Assembly: GCA_036785705.1 (NCBI GenBank)
Contig: JAWUZG010000056.1
Coordinates: forward strand, 14,862,001-14,926,000
Reading direction: 5' to 3'
DNA length: 64,000 bases
Source of the DNA: Acanthornis magna
Taxonomy: Eukaryota > Chordata > Aves > Passeriformes > Acanthizidae
The notes under the pieces are model-generated. The model did not search any database. It had not been told where the DNA came from and saw only the letters and a program-made list of their open reading frames with translations. Positions 12,651 through 25,183 of the stretch are shown here, piece by piece. The number at the start of each line of letters is the position of its first letter. Positions within the stretch are counted from its first letter, which is position 1. Made by a program: the position numbers and the translations under genes.

Positions 12651-13212
12651 TTAACTGTTGCATCTTTTTTTTCTTTTCATGTTATACTTCAACCTTTATT
12701 TCCGGCTTTTATTTCCTAAAACATTTTTGTCAGAAGGTGAAAATACATTTTTTTTTTAACTGAAGAATTTTTTAGTTTCTTTCTTTCCTTATCTGCCAAC
12801 TTATAAGATTAAATATCTAGTCTAGAAGTTAGCTTGGAAAGAGCTTATTTGATTATGTCGCATAAGTAGATCTCTTTATTGCAAAATGTATATGCTAAAT
12901 CGATCAATTAAATTAATTTGAACAGTTTCTTAGGATTTTATGCCACTGATATAAAATAGAAGCAGCAAAAAATCCCAAACAATTAAAATCAACCAGTGTT
13001 GGAAAAACAGTAATTCAGTGAATTGGGTTGAGTTTTATAATGGTCATCTGAAGCTACTAAATTTACTCCTATGTATATTAAAAACCTGACATCATGAGGC
13101 TATTCCAACTCCACTTTTTCTTTTTTGTTTTATAAAAAGCCAAGCAAACTCAGTCAAAGCTATCCAGCCCCCTCTTCCCCCCTGCTGAACAGAAAAGGTT
13201 AGTAGTTTTTAT

Positions 13213-13247
13213 TAAAAAAAAACAAAAAAACAAAAACCAACCAAAAA
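13213..13247. repeat. A-rich tract
   Basis: There are A runs broken by single C residues, ending in CCAACCAAAAAACCCC. Such A-rich, C-interrupted tracts are common in bird DNA and may trace back to a retroposon tail. No element body is recognised upstream. Confidence 0.8.
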
Positions 13248-13259
13248 ACCCCTTGCCAT

Positions 13260-13520
13260 TCTCTCATCTTATGGGGAGACATTTAAATTTAGAGTAATTA
13301 CAAGACAACAATAAGCAGCACTGAGCATGAATGACAAAATGCAGCTCAACTTGATGTTTTAATGCAGTTTTCCCGTCTCATCAGGGATATTAACCCTTTT
13401 GACTACTTCACTAAAGATTCTTCCCCTTATTTCCCAGACCAAAATGTGAAAGACAGCTTATCAGAATATTAACAGTTTATAAACATGGATGAATGAACAA
13501 TGAGTTCAAGTATATATTTT
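13260..13520. promoter_or_regulatory. Possible conserved non-coding block
   Basis: This is non-repetitive text with ACAATAAGC (SOX-like ACAAT) at about 13307 and several ATTA words. It lies between an A-rich tract and plain AT-rich DNA. The call rests only on composition. Confidence 0.2.
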
Positions 13521-16222
13521 TCATGTACTACATCAAATTTCAAGACTCTCTATTTCTTGCTGTATGTGATATAGGCCTTGAAATGGGCTAGGCAACAGAT
13601 CTGTTAGAATTGTTCTTGGCTGGATGTAAAGAAGAGAAAAGCAAGTTTACTGCCTTATCTCAATCAAAATAATTAGAGTTTCAAGTAAACTGGAATCAAT
13701 ATAATTTCCTCTTTTAAAAAATAGTTTCCTACCTTTGCTGGCCTGTTTCATCTGTTTCATTAAAGGTGCAACTTTTATTGATGCTTCTGCTCATCCTATG
13801 TTTTCATCAGTGTGAAACCTAAAAATGCTCTTTGCCTAAAGTGTAGGTTAATATAATAGCTACTTGAAGCAGGAAACCTCTGCTATGTGCCTATAGTTGT
13901 CTTTATTTGGGCCTGTGCAGCATTTTGTTTGTCCTCTAGCCTTTTACGGCAGCTGGACCCTGACCTTCAAGTTCTTAAAAAGAGGGGGGGAAAAGTATTC
14001 TTTTCAGATTCCAAGTTCCTCCCTTTTTACCCTCCCACTGACACCGTCCCATTCAATACTAGAGATAACTTTATTCATCTATACATCATTGTATCAAATT
14101 CAATAGGCAAACTGCTTCAACATGCTTCAGAGCTGGACAGGGCAGTAATGTCTTCATTTTTTCTTAATGCAATGAGTTTCTTATCACAGTCCTTTCAAGC
14201 ACAAAACAAACACTGTAACAAAAAATGATCTCCAAGTTTTTCCCACCCTGCTATTTCACCATGGGCTTATTTCTTTGTTCCATCTTTTAGTGGACAGCTA
14301 GAGATAGAAAGATGTAAAATTGATTACATGCATACCTACCCAACAGGAGCTAAAAAGGGAATTGGTGGGGAGGGAACCTTTTATAATTAAATACTATATT
14401 GAGAAGATTTGCTTCGTGCTCACACCAAGAGCGTGGAAGTAATTTGTTCTTGAATCTGCTGTCATCCTTTAAACAGGATACCAAAATTAAGTGGCATCTA
14501 GAAAAGCCACTAGAAATGCCACGTCAACTGCAAATCTGGCTGATCGCTATCTGGAAAGGACAGATCCTTTTCCCAACTGCAGTCAGTGTGGATTTATACA
14601 CCTAATGTTATAAGCTCTCAGTCTGTCATTAGCTGCCAAGCTTGACTTTAAGCCAATGGCAGCAGCTCCATGGATGTTAGGAGAGCTCCAGCAGCAAGGA
14701 ATGTTTTCCTCGTTGTGTTCAGTCCTGCTTACCTGCAGATGAGTTTAAAGGAAGGGAATTGAATGCTTGTCCCACGTGTTCATGTTGTAGTGCGGTTTAA
14801 GCTCGTTAGCTGAGCTAAAAAAAAAGGCTACGAACATACTGATAAGAGGGATAGATCAGTATTTTAATGAATCACTTCAAAGGTTTTGTAGTGCTTTTTT
14901 ATTGTAGCATGAAATATGTAATATTAGGATACCCAAGTCAAGCTCATGTCTCATTGACATCTTTGTCTTTTAAATGGAAAGTAAGGCTGGAGGGGAAAAA
15001 GTTGGTTAAAATACAGAACTTCTGAAGTGCTTAAACCAGCTAATGGTACTAGATCTCATTTTAGATTCCAGGGATGAAAAAGAAAGAAATAAAAAAAAAA
15101 TCAGACTTACATCCCTGACTGGGTGTTTTCCACTATAGGCCCTACATGTTTATGTAGAGGGTATTGCGAACATTTGGAGGGATTTGGGAGTTTCAAAAGG
15201 AAGAAGTTTATACATTAGTGCTGCAAGTTGCAAAACACTGTTGATATTCAAATGTTTATTGTGTAAAATCTGGGATAAGCTTCAGCATGAGAGCTCCTTT
15301 AAGTGCCTACAACTATTGCTAATTCCCCTCAGCATTGAGGCTTGCACAAAGGCCTTAATCCAATTCCACTTTTTTTTTTTTTTTTTCAGAAAGCCTATGC
15401 TATTTTCTCTCACATAAACTAACAACACTATCCCATCACACTGCAGAATGGGTCAAAGAAAAGGGGCTCTGTGTTTATACTTCACCAACACTTTGTGTTT
15501 CTTGGCCAAGTATGGCAAGAAACTTTAAGTGGGTCCCCCAGGCCCCACGCCATCTTTAGAAAGAAAAATAAGCCTTCAGAGATTGAAAACACACTATTTT
15601 AGGCACTAAAAAACCTATGAAATGTCAACTATTCTTTCAGTCACTATCCCTGAAAAGAAATTGATCACCCCGGCCTCATTCTTCCAGCTCTGATTTAAAT
15701 TATGAAACACAGGAATTGCTTTGATAGAATAGTGTATTCTACCTAGTGTATAAAATCCTTGGAGATATTTTAAGAGTGTTCTCAGGTACTAATATTTGTG
15801 TGTACACTTTTTAGTCTACTACAGCCTACTCACCAAAATGACTTAAAGCAATAAGTTCCCCCAGGCAAAAGAAATTTTGTAAGGACTTTAGGTTTGCTTT
15901 AATGGAATGCAAAAGAAATTGTCTTGCTTCATAAAGCATATTTGTAAAGTTCATCAATAATCTGTTCTGTACAGGAGGTCCCAGTCCAGCTCCAAGTGGT
16001 CAGGTATTCCCTGTGTATAAACCTTCACTTTTTTCTGACAATGCCAGCAGTGTAGTCAAGGTTTAAACAACAACAAAGCCTGAGCTGCTTTGAGGATTGA
16101 CCTTCCACTAGCAGGAGGGGAGAGGCTGGTCTGGCTCCCATCAGATCATCTTTGAAACCCTGCAACAAAAATTCTGCTAAAACTAGCGAGGATGTTAAAA
16201 TGCCAGATCATAAACCAGCTTT

Positions 16223-16261
16223 AAAAAAAAAAAAGGGGGGGGAGGGGTGGGGAAGAGAGGG
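16223..16261 (+). repeat. Homopurine tract, possible G-quadruplex
   Basis: A12 (16223-16234) is followed by G8 (16235-16242), A, G4 (16244-16247), T, G4 (16249-16252) and an AG-rich end. The G runs with single-base loops satisfy the usual four-run G-quadruplex rule on the + strand if G8 is split into two runs. Confidence 0.8.
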
Positions 16262-16629
16262 TTTGGTTTTAAGCAAGAATTAAAGTTTATTTTATAATCA
16301 GGGCTACTTCATTTACAGCATGAAAATGCAGCTGACATCCTACAGCACCAGTTGTGCTAATTTAGACAGCATCGATTCCAGTCTCCAGAGTAAGCTCATA
16401 GTTACATTGTCCCAGAAGGAATAAGAGGAATTCAGTCTGGAAGGGGAATCACTTACTGAAGGCTTTGACAAGGTGGAAGATATTGTCCCATCACACTGAC
16501 TTTGCTCTTGAACATGTATCTTAGTGGCTGAGCTAAATCTTCCTGTGTTTTTTTTATTTTTGCTCCTCTCTGGTTACATTTATACAGCAACTACAGCGAC
16601 TGCTGTAAACTCGAATGAGTTTTGAATGC

Positions 16630-16880
16630 TTTTTCATGAATTATATTGAATGCACTTAATGTTCCTGTGGGTTTTGCTCCCCTGAAGAGCTTTAGTTTGT
16701 CCCGGGGACCTGTTTTTCCCCCACCTCTCTGAGTGTTTGTCCCCACGGGGACACTGAGGAGGGGAGAGAAGGACCTGCTGCCCTCCTGGCTTCGCGCTGC
16801 CCTCTGCAGCCCCGCGAGCCCTGAGCTGTGCCCAGCTCCCATTTCCCCCAGCAGGGTTAGAACAGTGGGAGATTCCCACA
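16630..16880. other. GC-rich patch with two GTCCC/GGGAC dyads
   Basis: A local GC-rich island of about 250 bp lies in AT-rich DNA. It carries two palindromic sites, GTCCCGGGGAC (16699-16709) and GTCCCCACGGGGAC (16739-16752), 40 bp apart. CpGs cluster at 16794-16818 (CTTCGCGC, CCCGCGAG). It could be a small regulatory element or the remnant of an unrecognised repeat. The dyads resemble EBF/COE or AP-2 style sites, but their half-site spacing is not an exact match. Confidence 0.45.
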
Positions 16881-19390
16881 CATGTGATGAGCAGAGACTA
16901 TAAAATCTGTGCATAGGAATGAGGCTGAAGCTGAGTATTCCGGCACACGCACAAGTTGCCTGTGAATTTACGTGAACTCAATCCACTGTTTTATCAAAAT
17001 GCGATAAGATGTTGGAGAGTGATGGTGGCTGCTTATTTCATATCAAACACTGAAAAAGCGTGTTTTCAAGGGTAGTTTATTTCCTTCAGCATTTTTTATG
17101 AAGTAATTCAAGTGTTTCCATGGCTCCTCTCTTTTGACTGGCTTTTAGCCTTTTGGATCATACCTGTTAGCACACATGGATTAGCTGAGTGCTGAAATCA
17201 CACTTTGAGGGTTTGGCTTCTTTCTGAGGGGCTTGAAAAGCTGTAGCAGTAAGAGGGTTTTATGTGCTGGGGTTAAAATCATCCTGCACACATAGCTAAC
17301 ACAAAACTTAATTATCACCTGGGTTCTGTTTAATTTAGTTTGACCTTTATGGCAGGGCACCGCTGTGGATTTTTTTTTTTTTTTCCAATGGATCTTGTAT
17401 CTAAAAGGCACCTTTCTGGAATGTCCTCTTTTTTCTTTTGTTTTATCCTTTGTGGAAAATATACCTGCACAAAAAAACCCCTAATCTGCTCCTATGAGGG
17501 ACATGAACTAAAGTTAAACCCCCAGATATTTCAGAATAGGCACCAAAATTCTTCTTGAGATTTTCATTTTGCTATACTACAGAAGCTAAATTAAACACAT
17601 GCATTTTATATCCACAAACACATGAAGAAAAGTTCATTTTGCCCCAGGAAATAGAAAATCTGGGTGGTTTTTTTTTTTTAGGATCATCAAATGACTAAAT
17701 CTCTCTGGTGAGAGATTAATTTCTTCTGCATTGTGCTGTGTGCAGTGCTTATTGTGGAGAATTTATAGGAGTTGATATTTTAGTTGACTGACAAGTCTCT
17801 CAATGTATTTAACAACTTTAATTATACTTGTCATTTTCAAAATGAGTGAAGAAATGTACAAAACCAACAGAAATATGTCAGTTGGTTATTAGTTACAGCA
17901 AAGTCTCTCTTTTATCTCTCTTCTCTCGGGTGGAAACCATCCTTTCTATTAAATAGGGAGTCAGTTCAAAAACTTGAGACCCATCACTGTCTTCAGGGTT
18001 TTTAATTACTCCTCTGCCTTTTTCTCTTTCTTTCGGATTGTCGCTGTGTTAGATGACTTCTGCGTTTTTAGATTTCCTCCTTGCCTTGCTGTCAGCACAT
18101 AGCGTCTTTCCTTTATCATGTCATGCAATTCAGATCTCTGGTTGTCTCGTTTTGGTGCCATACTTGCTCGCCAAACGTGTCCTTTGTGAGGGGGAATGTG
18201 CCTTGTCATCACGAGAAAAGGAAGGGAGAAATGAGCGGTGGTGCTGTGAGCGAGGAATTGAAGTGCAGGAACTGCGCAGGAACTGGTGGGTGGGGTTTTT
18301 TGCCACCTAAAAAATGTCCCCTAGGCCCCACTAGTACTTGTTAAAGTGAATATCTTGCTGTTTATAAATTAACTTTCCTTAAAGGCTGCATTTTCCTTTC
18401 CCCTCTATTTATGGCTCTGTCTTTCTTGCCTGTGCAGGTTCTTTCTGTTGTCATTCCTCTGCTTCACTGAAAGGTTTCCGTGAAATGTAGATGTCTTAAA
18501 GGGTCTCCTTTTGGCCTGGCATGGTGCTTGGAGGTTCCTTCTGTGAGCACTGGAGGTTTCGATCTCATATCAAAGGGTTTAAAGCTAATGATTTTAAGTA
18601 TGGTTGAATTTTATTGCTCCTCTGGTGGGCTAAAACCTTCAGCAACTCTTTGACCTCTTCCCAGTCAATCCAATTCCATCTAATACTCTGTGACTAATAT
18701 GGTGGATATTTAATCTACTTTGCTGCTGAAATTACTTTTAGAGTCACTTTTTTCCTTAAATCTTCCTCTTTAGAGAAATTGCTGATCGTAAGCTCTAAAT
18801 ATGTTGCACACTACCACATAGGTTTTTTTAAAGAAAAAGCTTTTCTTTTGGTAAAAGAAAATTAAGAGATGTAATTTCTTTTTATAACATAAGTGAAATG
18901 AGGGGATAGAATTATATTATGAAAGTAAAAGCCAGGTTAAAATGAAAAATTGACAGAAACCTCCCTGATGACGCTGGTAATAGTGATACCATGATGAATA
19001 GCCACACCTTAGCCAAATATTTCCTGTAATATAATTAAGTTTTAAAGAGAAAATTAAAAAAAGCTCCTAAAGACAGTATTTCCACCCTCTAGGCAGTGCT
19101 TAGTTAAAATTTGGAACATGGATCTTTTCATGTAAGTAGTACTAAGAAACTGTGCTGAATTTTGCTTGTAACATATTTTTTTCTTAGAAAGTGACCAAAC
19201 TGAATAGTTGAGGCCACAGTTAAAGATTCACCATAGTGCCTGTGATACTTGGCTGCTTTTCCCTGTTTTCATCTTCTAAGACATCCAGCTTGCAAGGATT
19301 CTGCACTGTGCAAACATGAGCAAAAGGGATTTGCTTATCTGATTTAAGTGAGGACCTACCAAATTGGGTCATGGATAACGATCTCTACAT

Positions 19391-19524
19391 CCACAATCCT
19401 GTGCCTTATAATTTAGTCATGGGCATAGGCACAGTGAATTCAATGGGCTTGAGTAATTTGAATTTAATGGAATTATTTATACGCCTGAAATTAGGCATTT
19501 AGGCAAGTTTTTGCTGGATTGTGG
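19391..19524. repeat. Palindromic MITE-like relic, 134 bp
   Basis: The outer arms are exact inverted repeats: CCACAATCC (19391-19399) and GGATTGTGG (19516-19524). Inside are CAGTGAATTCAATGGGCTTGAG and a right arm, TTAGGCATTTAGGCAAGTTT, that is a decayed form of the 'gttaagcatgtgcttaagtgctttgctgga' arm of the amniote palindromic repeat. The intact termini make this one of the better-defined copies here. Confidence 0.6.
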
Positions 19525-20528
19525 CATTAACCTTTTCCCTATGTAACTTCTTTAAATAAGTATACCATTGCATCAGGTGAAGCAGTACAGAGTTTGAGTC
19601 TCAACTTTGTCTGAGTCCAGAGCAGGCTCAGCAATAATGTAATAGCAAGAGTGATATAAAAATGAGATTTCTGGTCACAGCCCACCTACCAAGAAAGATG
19701 GGCTTGCTGCACCTGTGAGAATTGAGGATTCCACTGCAAAGAGAGAATGGAAAGAAGAGTCTGAATTCTCTTGCCTGCCCATATCACCAAGAATATTATT
19801 GGTGCAATGACACGGTGCTAAATTAAGGGCGGAAGTGAGAACAAATCTTTGAACTGTTCAAAGAGTGAATCTCAGAACAACCTGAGAATAGGAACAATGG
19901 TGGAGCAGAGAAGATGAATCCTCAAACCAGATAGATTTACTCAGGGTTGATTAGCCCGTGAAAAGGAATGTGTGGTCTGCGTGAGCTGGGAACTAGAATT
20001 GGTGATCCACCTCAATTTTCCTAAAAAGTCATGTCAAGGGATGAGATGCATTAAAGTAACAGCAATGGAAAGGATTGTGCTCTACTATTGCAAGTAAGTG
20101 AAGGACTTCACTCTTCAGAGCTGCCCATATGGCAAATTTCACATGCGCTAAAATTAAGAGAGGGGTGAGGTGACCCAGCCCACATGTAACAAACATCCGT
20201 CCCGCTTTGCATGGAAGTGTGTGCCGAGGGAGTTGGCGGAGAGCCTGGGGCGTTCTGCGATACAGCCTTGCTTAAACAGGGGCCCTGGCTCACAGGAGCA
20301 GGAGGCAGGCCTGGGGTGTCTTTAGAGCACTGGAAATACCTGAGATCTGTGGGTTTCCTTAAGAAAAGCTCTCAGTGAGAGCATTTGTCTGCTGACATGA
20401 ACACTAATTGCTGCTGGAGAGCATAAAGGAGTGGTTGGTGTTGAGATGGACACCATGGCATTATTGTGTGGGTCCCACTGGATGATCTGCCCTGCCACGA
20501 AAGGCATAGCTCTGTTCTTCTGTCTGTA

Positions 20529-20680
20529 AAATCATGAAATCAGAATGGTTTGGGCTGGAAGGGACCTTAAAGCTCATCCCCGCCCACCCTCTGCCATGAT
20601 TCCCTCCACCAGACCTGGCTGCTCCAAGCCATGTCCAACCTGTCCTTGGACACTTCCAGGGGTGGGGCATCCACCACTTG
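20529..20680 (-). mobile_element. CR1 LINE fragment, 3' end, minus strand
   Basis: The + strand reads AGAATGGTTTGGGCTGGAAG and continues with GGACCTTAAAGCTCATCC. Further on come CTGCTCCAAGCCATGTCC and CCTTGGACACTTCCAGGGG. This is the reverse complement of the 3' end of a bird CR1 retrotransposon. Only about 150 bp remain, so the copy is truncated at its 5' end, as most CR1 copies are. Several internal mismatches and short losses show that it is old and inactive. Confidence 0.9.
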
Positions 20681-20689
20681 GGTAAGACA

Positions 20690-23420
20690 TTGGGATTTGA
20701 CAAGAGTTCAGCTCTTGAGATGAAGTAGAAATACTAGGGTTACTTTCTCACCTTTTTTACATATGGTTGATGCCTTGGGCATAAATTGCGTATAAAAATG
20801 TAAAAATACGTAGCTATGTTTATACTCCTCCTCTTTTTGTCTGATGAATAGAGCTGTAATTGAGGGAACACAAGTGATGTATTAAATTTCTTGAACACAT
20901 GGATAAAATAAGCCAATGTGAAAACCACCATGTGCAGTTAATTTATAGACAAATATATTTGGAGCAGGTACAAACAAAGGTGTAAAGTACTATGTTTTAA
21001 CAGATTTTCATGCCATATGCATTTGCTTTTACTGCCTGAAGGAAAAAAAATGATTGAACCAGATAGCTTAAAAAAAAAAGTTAAAATACCTTTTGAAAAT
21101 TAACTTTTTTAGATTGCAGGAACACTAATCTTAATGGCTTATTAGTATGTTAACAGTTTTAATTATTTTAGATGATTTTAATAAATTAATGGCTTTTTCT
21201 TGGCCACTTCCTTCATTTAAGAAAGCAAATTCAGAACAAAAACCCCCTGAACTTTGACATTCTTTCTTGAATTTATTGCATATGTTTGGAAATTACCTAA
21301 TTTTAGCAATTCACATGAAAACAGTGGTCACATCTCATCATTTGAAATTAGGTCTGACAGCTCAGAAGTTAAACCAGTTTAGCTTATTTTAACAGCTACA
21401 CTTCAGTGAGTCTGGGTTATTAAACTCTTTGGGAAACCTTGCACACTTTATTAGGGAAAGGAAATTTATACAGTGGAAAGAAGAAAAATATATGTAATTG
21501 CCAACATACACATAGTGACTCTGGTAATAACATCACTTTATATAGATTGTTAGTATCCAGTACAGAACTGTGCTTTTGTGTGAAGGGAATTATATTGGCA
21601 TGACGAACAGCTTCCCCTAAAACAATCCTCAAGGCAAGCACGAGCGGCTCTTTTGGGAAGCCAAATTCAGTGAAGTGAATTTTATCCTGACAGAACTCTT
21701 TACTCCAACATATATATTAAATTTGGTTAGGCCTGCAACTAAATCTGAACATGAGGTTTGTGCCCTGCTTGGATCCTGTGGTGGAGCTGTTGGAGAAGAT
21801 TCAGAATAAGGTTCATCCTCTCACGGCTCCTGTCTCACACTCTCCCCTCTGGAGGCCACAGATATGTTTATTCAGCAGGATGTGGAGTACCTGTAAGGAC
21901 CATTCAGGACTCTGGTCAGAGAACAGAAAAGCATCTTGCTTACCAGATATATAATGATTCTACCTCAAAGTCAGGCTAACTCAGATTTTGTGTAAAATCT
22001 ATTTAGATTTAGGGCTTTCTAGATCTCTTCTTACACAACAGGTTTTCCAGACTTCGATTATTTCTTTTAAAAATTGTGGGGAAATGATCTTAATTTTCGA
22101 TAGCAAGTAATATGTTGATGACTAAACATCACTTCTACATATATTACTTGTTCTCCCTCCTTAGCTTTTTATGCCTGTTTATGCATCCAAGAATTACGAG
22201 CAAATTTTAGTCACAGCTGGTGATCCACCATATTTTTACCTACTTTGAAAATTTGTGAATATAGCCCCGTTCTATTTCCTTCTGGTTTGTTGATGTGAAC
22301 ACTCTGCAGTAGTGGATCAAGACAAGCTGTGTAAGGCACATCTTCACATAAATGCTGCTTTTTGACTGATCCCCTATTAACAACATGTTGAGAGCCATCA
22401 CCCAGTTTTTAATCCCTTTAACATATGCACAATTGGTTTTAATGAAAATATCATGTAGTACTGATTGTGTCTGTGCATTATCAACAAAACTTGAAGCCCA
22501 AAATATCTCTGTCAAAACTGTTTGCCAAGGCTTATTTTCAGTATGTTTGCTGGCTAGCATAAGGCCAGCACCCTTGCCCTGAAGGAAGTGTTTTAAGGGC
22601 TGGTGAAATATTTCAAACTGACAATAGCTGCTAATATTGGCTGGTAGAAGATAAGGAAGAACATATTTTGCTATATTTCATAGTCTAGGTAAATACCAAG
22701 GTTTTAATAAGCATTCAAACAGATGCTTAGTTGTCTTCATTATCCCTACTCTTAGATTTTAGTGAAGAGCAGTGACTTAGGTGCTGATAAGGAACTTCAG
22801 GTGAGGCTTGCTGTAAAGCTGTGGGGTTCATGGGCTGAGCATGCTCAGAAATCCCAACAATGACCGTTGTTGCGCCACCTGATGCTGCTCTCCTGTTCAG
22901 CCAAGGTAATCTATGAGATAAATGACAATAATTTCCATTAAAAAACCCTCTAAAAGAGGTGTGTGTGTGTGTGAAAACTTTGTTTGATGATGCACTTTTT
23001 CTTTCTTTGATTTATCTGAAATAAATGGAATGCATTAGTGCTGTTTAACTTTGCCACAAACTGCCAAAAAATGGAAAAAAATAAAAGGACTGTAGTGTTT
23101 ATTTTTAAAATCCTAATTCCAAGGGGTTTTTTAAAGGGAGAAGAATTAAATCTCCGCTTCTGACCATGACTGCCATGGTCATTGTATTTTACTTTGAGAA
23201 AAATTATGCTGTCTCAGTGCTTGAAACTTTCTGTCCAGGTGAGCAGTGTGAGTGTGATTGCAAGAGATCATTCCAAGCAGTTCATGTGAAGGCTAATTAT
23301 TAGGACAGGAGAGAAGAAAGGCAGTTTTAATGTACTTACATATCAAGGGCTAGAGTTATTACAAAAACTGGTTTCGGTTTGGAAAACCAGATATCGTGAT
23401 TATCATATCATTAGAGCAGC
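20690..23420. other. Non-coding stretch between CR1 fragments
   Basis: No gene is seen. The stretch includes a 14-bp perfect palindrome, CTGAGCATGCTCAG (22835-22848), and a short (GT)n run (22959-22973). The frames of 60-106 codons in this stretch lack recognisable domains. Confidence 0.6.
22959..22973. repeat. Short (GT)n microsatellite
   Basis: There are about seven and a half GT dinucleotides, preceded by AAAAGAG. This is a short simple repeat with no other signal. Confidence 0.9.
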
Positions 23421-23424
23421 TTTC

Positions 23425-23752
23425 AATGCCTAAAGGTGCTGCAGGAGAGCTGAGGAGGGACTTTTGACAAGCAGTGGCAGGACAATGGAGAATGGCATTA
23501 AATGGAAAAAGAGCAGGGTTAGATGGGATATTATGAAGAATTTCTTCCCTGTGAGGGTGGGGAGGGCCTGGCACAGGTTCCCAGAGAAGCTGTGGCTGCC
23601 CCTGGATCCCTGAGAGTGTCCAAGATCAGGCTGGACAGGGCTTGGAGCAGCCTGGGACAGTGGAAGGTGTCCCTGCCATGGCAGGGGGTGGGAAGGAATG
23701 ACCTTTAAAGTCCCTTCCAACCCAAACCATTCTATGATTTTATGATGATGAG
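23425..23752 (+). mobile_element. CR1 LINE 3' fragment, plus strand
   Basis: The fragment starts in CCTAAAGGTGCTGCAGGAG and runs through the end of the CR1 reverse-transcriptase ORF. It finishes with CCCTTCCAACCCAAACCATT and the short terminal repeat TCTATGATTTTATGATGATG, which is diagnostic of CR1 3' ends. Frame 23523-23708 stays open for 61 codons and resembles the CR1 ORF2 C terminus, for example WKVSLPWQG. About 330 bp remain of an element of several kb, so the copy is dead by 5' truncation. The wording resembles neoavian/passerine CR1 groups, but the subfamily is not settled. Confidence 0.95.
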
Positions 23753-23759
23753 TGTGGTT

Positions 23760-25110
23760 TTAATACTTAGGCAGATGTGGACAATGTAATGTAATCAAAG
23801 GGTGAGTGTTTATAATTTCTGGGATGTTTGGGGGCTTAGAATGGTGAGGACAACTTGAGTAGTCTTTTTGATCCCTAGTTAGAAAAGGGAGAGGCTGTTA
23901 AACTCATAAAAATCTATGGAGAAGTGCAAAGATATTAGTAAAACTTGACTGTACATTTGCTCTACACAGGGTAAAATTCTAAGATTATATAGAACTAATT
24001 TGGAGGAAAGAAAAAGATGAGGATTTGGAAAAGACTGTCCCATAATGTGGCCCACAAAAAGAGGCAAGTGGAGCAGTCAGAATATTTATTGCACATATGT
24101 ATTTGGAAAAGAAACAAAATAGTGAAACTGTGCCTTACCTCAGAAACATTTTCACAAGTCCTGTGTTTGGTCTAAAAATGAGGGATCAAATTTGTGAAAA
24201 TGCAATCAATCATTTTTCCTGTTTGGCAGATGAAAAGACAGTTTTCAGACTTAAAAGATGACTCCTGGATGTTTTCATTGATGGGAGTTTCTCTTCAAAG
24301 CAATTTAAAACGATTGCTTGAGAAAACCTGAAGTAATTAGGTTTACAGCATACTTCCAGGTTTACCATAAATCTTGTGCTTAGAAAAATAAGTTGACACA
24401 GGTTTCCTCTTCTCAGCCTTCAAATGTAAGAAGCTTTTTATCACAGCTGTTATCACTTGGTTCTCTTCTCCATTTGTGCATCCAGTAAAGATTTAGATGG
24501 CAACTTTATTAAGGAAGTTGGGATTTTAGAATCCTTGTGGATAATCCTTTCCACTTACTAAGGGCAAAGTGGCAGAATCCAGCTCCAAACTCCCACGAGT
24601 GCCTTTGATATGCTCTCTGTGTTTGGGTAGATCCAGGTCTATGTGTGCAAGTGCATTGCTGGATAAAAAGTATGTTTCAAAAGAATATATTCATCCTACG
24701 GACCACCTGAGTCGTGAAACTTAAACTTACTTTGCAAAGTTAAGTATACTTGAAATAGATATAAGAAAATACTTGAATTATTGGTCATTCAAACACAAGG
24801 ACTACTTTTTTTTCATGAGTTGCATTAGGATTACAGTGATGGTGATGGGAAAGGCTTTAAAAGAAAGTCACACCAACAACTCAGTGGGAAATGCTTATGT
24901 CTTCCAGCACAGGAGCCAGTGAAGTAGATAAAAGCACAGGGGTGAAATCAAGACACTGGAGCAGCATCATGATTATTGTCTCTGCCAACACAATGGGACT
25001 TTGTATGGAATGTAAACCAAAAACTGGACTATGCTAGTGAGATTGAGATAATGGCAGATAGAAAAAAAAAACCAAGGCAAAGTGGTTTTGATTGCCAAAT
25101 TATTCCCTCC
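23760..25110. other. Non-coding stretch
   Basis: No gene, repeat family or CpG cluster is recognised. The composition is AT-leaning with ordinary short open frames. Confidence 0.6.
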
Positions 25111-25114
25111 TGAG

Positions 25115-25183
25115 CCTGATCCAATGCCCAGTGCAGACATCCATTGACTTTGGGAGGCACTGGAACAGATGCTGTAATTCAGG
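25115..25183. repeat. Palindromic MITE-like relic
   Basis: CCTGATCCAATGCCCAGTGC lies opposite GGCACTGG, and a decayed ATTCAGG outer end lies further right. The inner arms CCAGTGC (25128-25134) and GCACTGG (25157-25163) are exact inverted repeats around CATCCATTGACTTTGGGA. The centre CCATTGACTT and the outer word CCTGATCC are hallmarks of the amniote palindromic repeats. Confidence 0.5.

Larger units (their letters stand above)
13530..19380. other. Non-coding stretch with simple tracts
   Basis: No gene is recognised. The stretch includes T runs at about 15370-15386 (followed by CAG, so it resembles a splice acceptor) and 17370-17384, the A/G tract at 16223-16261, and the GC-rich dyad cluster at 16.7 kb. 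The overlapping minus-strand frames at 16591-16914 (107 and 81 codons) come from that GC-rich patch and show no domain. Confidence 0.6.

Noticed and set aside
22835..22848. CTGAGCATGCTCAG palindrome as an NRF1 or MARE site
   Set aside because: It lacks the GCGCATGCGC or TGCTGAGTCAGCA core, so it is just a short palindrome.
23430..23720. Minus-strand 96-codon and 71-codon frames over the CR1 copy
   Set aside because: They are antisense readings of CR1 ORF2 and have no independent support.
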